From Sedimenticola selenatireducens DSM 17993 (GTDB lineage Bacteria > Pseudomonadota > Gammaproteobacteria > Chromatiales > Chromatiaceae): a stretch of DNA of 64,000 nt. Below, piece after piece: positions 62,729 to 64,000 of this stretch; the stretch's first letter is position 1, and the number at the start of each line of letters is the position of its first letter. The translations under genes and the position numbers were made by a program. The stretch is taken from positions 1 to 64,000 of the forward strand of contig NZ_ATZE01000012.1 in NCBI RefSeq assembly GCF_000428045.1. Reading direction: 5' to 3'. The notes under the pieces were generated by a model. That model did not search any database. It saw nothing but the letters and a program-made list of their open reading frames with translations, and was not told where the DNA came from.

Positions 62729-64000
62729 CTACGCATTTCGATTTGCTGCAATCCGTTCCGCGATGACATGCACCGCCTCGAGTTCGCTGCAGTTGCGCTC
62801 CCGCATAATCGCGCCACGCTCTGCCTTTTCGTGTTTCTCGGTCATGGCAAGCGCAAGTGATAGCGGCGGCGGGACATTGCGAAATAGCGCTTCCATATTG
62901 TCTGAGAGCACGACACCTTCGACATACTTGCCCGGCTCCTTGCGAGCCGACAGCAACAGACTGCGCTGTACGTCAGTCAAATCCTTGAAGCGGGCGATTT
63001 GTTCCACCTCCTCCTTAGGCATCACCATGCACAGCCACCACTCCATCATGTTGAGCATCTTGCGACTGGCATCCGGGAAGTCTTCCAGATTCTGGGTAGC
63101 AATCCAGAACCAGGCGCCGAGCTTGCGCCACATCTTGGTGATCTTGACTACGTAACGCGCCAGCAACGGATTGGTGGTAATGATGTGCCCTTCATCAGTC
63201 ACCACCAATGTCGGCCTTGCATCGTGCTGGTGGCGCTCTACCAGATCGTTGATATGGCTCATCATGGAGATGTAGGCGACGGTGAGCTGATCTTCGTAGC
63301 CTTCCCGGGCCAGTAGCCCCATCTCCAGAATCGTGATGTCCGCCTCGGGCCAGGGGGTGCCCGGCCGGTTAAAAAAGTGTCCGGCAAGACCTGAACAGAA
63401 CAGCGCCATGCCGTCCCCCATCTCGATGGCACGGTTGCGCCGGTGATCCGGCAGGCTTTCATCGTGACCGATACTCTGGAGTGCGGCGACGACATCCTGG
63501 GTGAGCACCTGATCGCGACCAGCCTCCTTGACGGTTTTGGCCGCTAGGAAAATCGCATTACGGATCAGCAGACGGTCAGCCCGGGTCATGCGCGCATCCT
63601 CGCGTTCATCACCCCCGGTGATCATGATGCGGGCCGCAATCTCCATTTCGCCGAGTACATCACGGCCGGTGCCCTCCTCATCCAGCTCGTCGTCTTCTTC
63701 CAGTGCATCCGGATCATCGCGCAATTGCTGCTGACGTTCCTTCTGCAACACACGCAAGGCGTCGGCAAACGGCGGCAAACTAACATCGGTATTCGGGTTC
63801 AGGGTAACCTGGTTGACAGCCAGGCCATGAGCCTGAAACTGCTGACCCAGCAGAGAGAAGGAACCGCCGGCCTCGATGATGAAAATGCGCGGGCGGTACA
63901 TGGCGGCCATCTGCTGCAGCAGATAGACCAGCATTGCCGACTTGCCGGCGCCGGTGGGACCGAGGATCAGCATGTGAGCGTTCTTCTTCCGATCAGCCCG
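62729..64000 (-). CDS. Conjugative transfer ATPase, VirB4/TraC-like (PFL_4706 family), partial
   Basis: The C-terminal ~420 residues of a VirB4-type ATPase, cut by the window edge. Just inside is Walker A ILGPTGAGKSAMLVYLL; later come Walker B LVVTDEGHIITTNP and the motif WFWIATQNLEDFP. It powers type IV secretion during conjugation. The Asp/Glu-rich insertion (DALEEDDELDEEGTG) and the ending NCSELEAVHVIAERIAANRNA fit the PFL_4706 family (TIGR03744) of SPI-7/PFGI-1-like ICEs. It is on the same strand as the downstream tra genes, interrupted by the cargo gene. Confidence 0.9.
   Translation of the reverse strand, partial: RADRKKNAHMLILGPTGAGKSAMLVYLLQQMAAMYRPRIFIIEAGGSFSLLGQQFQAHGLAVNQVTLNPNTDVSLPPFADALRVLQKERQQQLRDDPDALEEDDELDEEGTGRDVLGEMEIAARIMITGGDEREDARMTRADRLLIRNAIFLAAKTVKEAGRDQVLTQDVVAALQSIGHDESLPDHRRNRAIEMGDGMALFCSGLAGHFFNRPGTPWPEADITILEMGLLAREGYEDQLTVAYISMMSHINDLVERHQHDARPTLVVTDEGHIITTNPLLARYVVKITKMWRKLGAWFWIATQNLEDFPDASRKMLNMMEWWLCMVMPKEEVEQIARFKDLTDVQRSLLLSARKEPGKYVEGVVLSDNMEALFRNVPPPLSLALAMTEKHEKAERGAIMRERNCSELEAVHVIAERIAANRNA

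Noticed and set aside
1-64000. CRISPR arrays and complete insertion sequences
   Set aside because: No regularly spaced short repeats and no transposase gene were seen; the only repeats are those listed.

Overview
The window looks like a gammaproteobacterial chromosome, probably of a Chromatiales-type or sulfur-oxidizing lineage. This is suggested by the alaS-lysC-csrA-tRNA-Ser order, recA-recX, a DUF3422 gene, and intergenic palindromes of the GTAGGAG...CGCGAA class. No species can be named from sequence alone. The first ~30 kb is ordinary chromosome plus one specialised catabolic locus. From ~31 kb to the end it is a mobile accessory region: a dense antiviral island joined to the conjugation module of an integrative conjugative element (ICE).

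Region 1 (1-5752): tRNA-Ser(GCU), with a 111-bp block (period 141 bp) duplicated in tandem together with the 5' end of the tRNA; then csrA, lysC, alaS and a SlyD-type FKBP isomerase.

Region 2 (5753-25700): a quinohemoprotein amine dehydrogenase (QHNDH) locus. One minus-strand operon holds qhpA (diheme alpha subunit), qhpD (radical SAM cross-linking enzyme), qhpC (the small gamma subunit that becomes CTQ, with every cross-link residue at the known spacing), qhpB (beta propeller), qhpF (ABC exporter) and qhpE (subtilisin-like leader peptidase). It ends with two overlapping genes for divergent U32-family proteins with UbiV-like and UbiU-like cysteine patterns. The flavin monooxygenase gene qhpG is absent from the window. 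Because U32 proteins include O2-independent hydroxylases, the pair may replace QhpG in hydroxylating the CTQ tryptophan. Upstream lie an OmpR-type response regulator and a ~2129-residue hybrid sensor kinase, then an aldehyde dehydrogenase and an outer-membrane porin. Four 10-bp-phased half-sites ending in TGTAAC-N4-TGTAAA occur upstream of both qhpA and the porin, suggesting one regulon for amine uptake, amine oxidation and aldehyde oxidation.

Region 3 (25800-30854): recX, recA, a DUF3422 membrane protein, pncC, a small cupin, an imperfect ~49-bp direct repeat, and a Phd/ParE-type toxin-antitoxin pair with a palindromic operator.

Region 4 (31202-53320): an antiviral island. It starts with a Gabija-like pair (OLD-family ATPase/TOPRIM nuclease and UvrD-type helicase). 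An eight-gene minus-strand operon of ~16.7 kb follows, transcribed from 51864 down to 35154: an excisionase-like HTH, type III Res, an enlarged Mod, a SIR2 protein, a small middle protein, a Rad50-like ABC ATPase, a RelE-UvrD fusion helicase, and a ~1550-residue protein with an N-terminal PD-(D/E)XK nuclease, a P-loop NTPase and a long C-terminal region. SIR2 + middle protein + ABC ATPase has the layout of ABC-three-component conflict systems. A TIR-domain gene diverges from this operon.

Region 5 (53317-64000): genes of an MPF-G (SPI-7/PFGI-1/ICEclc-like) conjugation apparatus: TraG, a small membrane protein, PFL_4711-, PFL_4710- and PFL_4709-family proteins, and a VirB4-like ATPase cut by the window edge. 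A ~1260-residue protein with a C-terminal PD-(D/E)XK nuclease is inserted between the VirB4-like and PFL_4709 genes as probable cargo. No integrase, relaxase or att pair for the ICE was found, so its boundary is not located.
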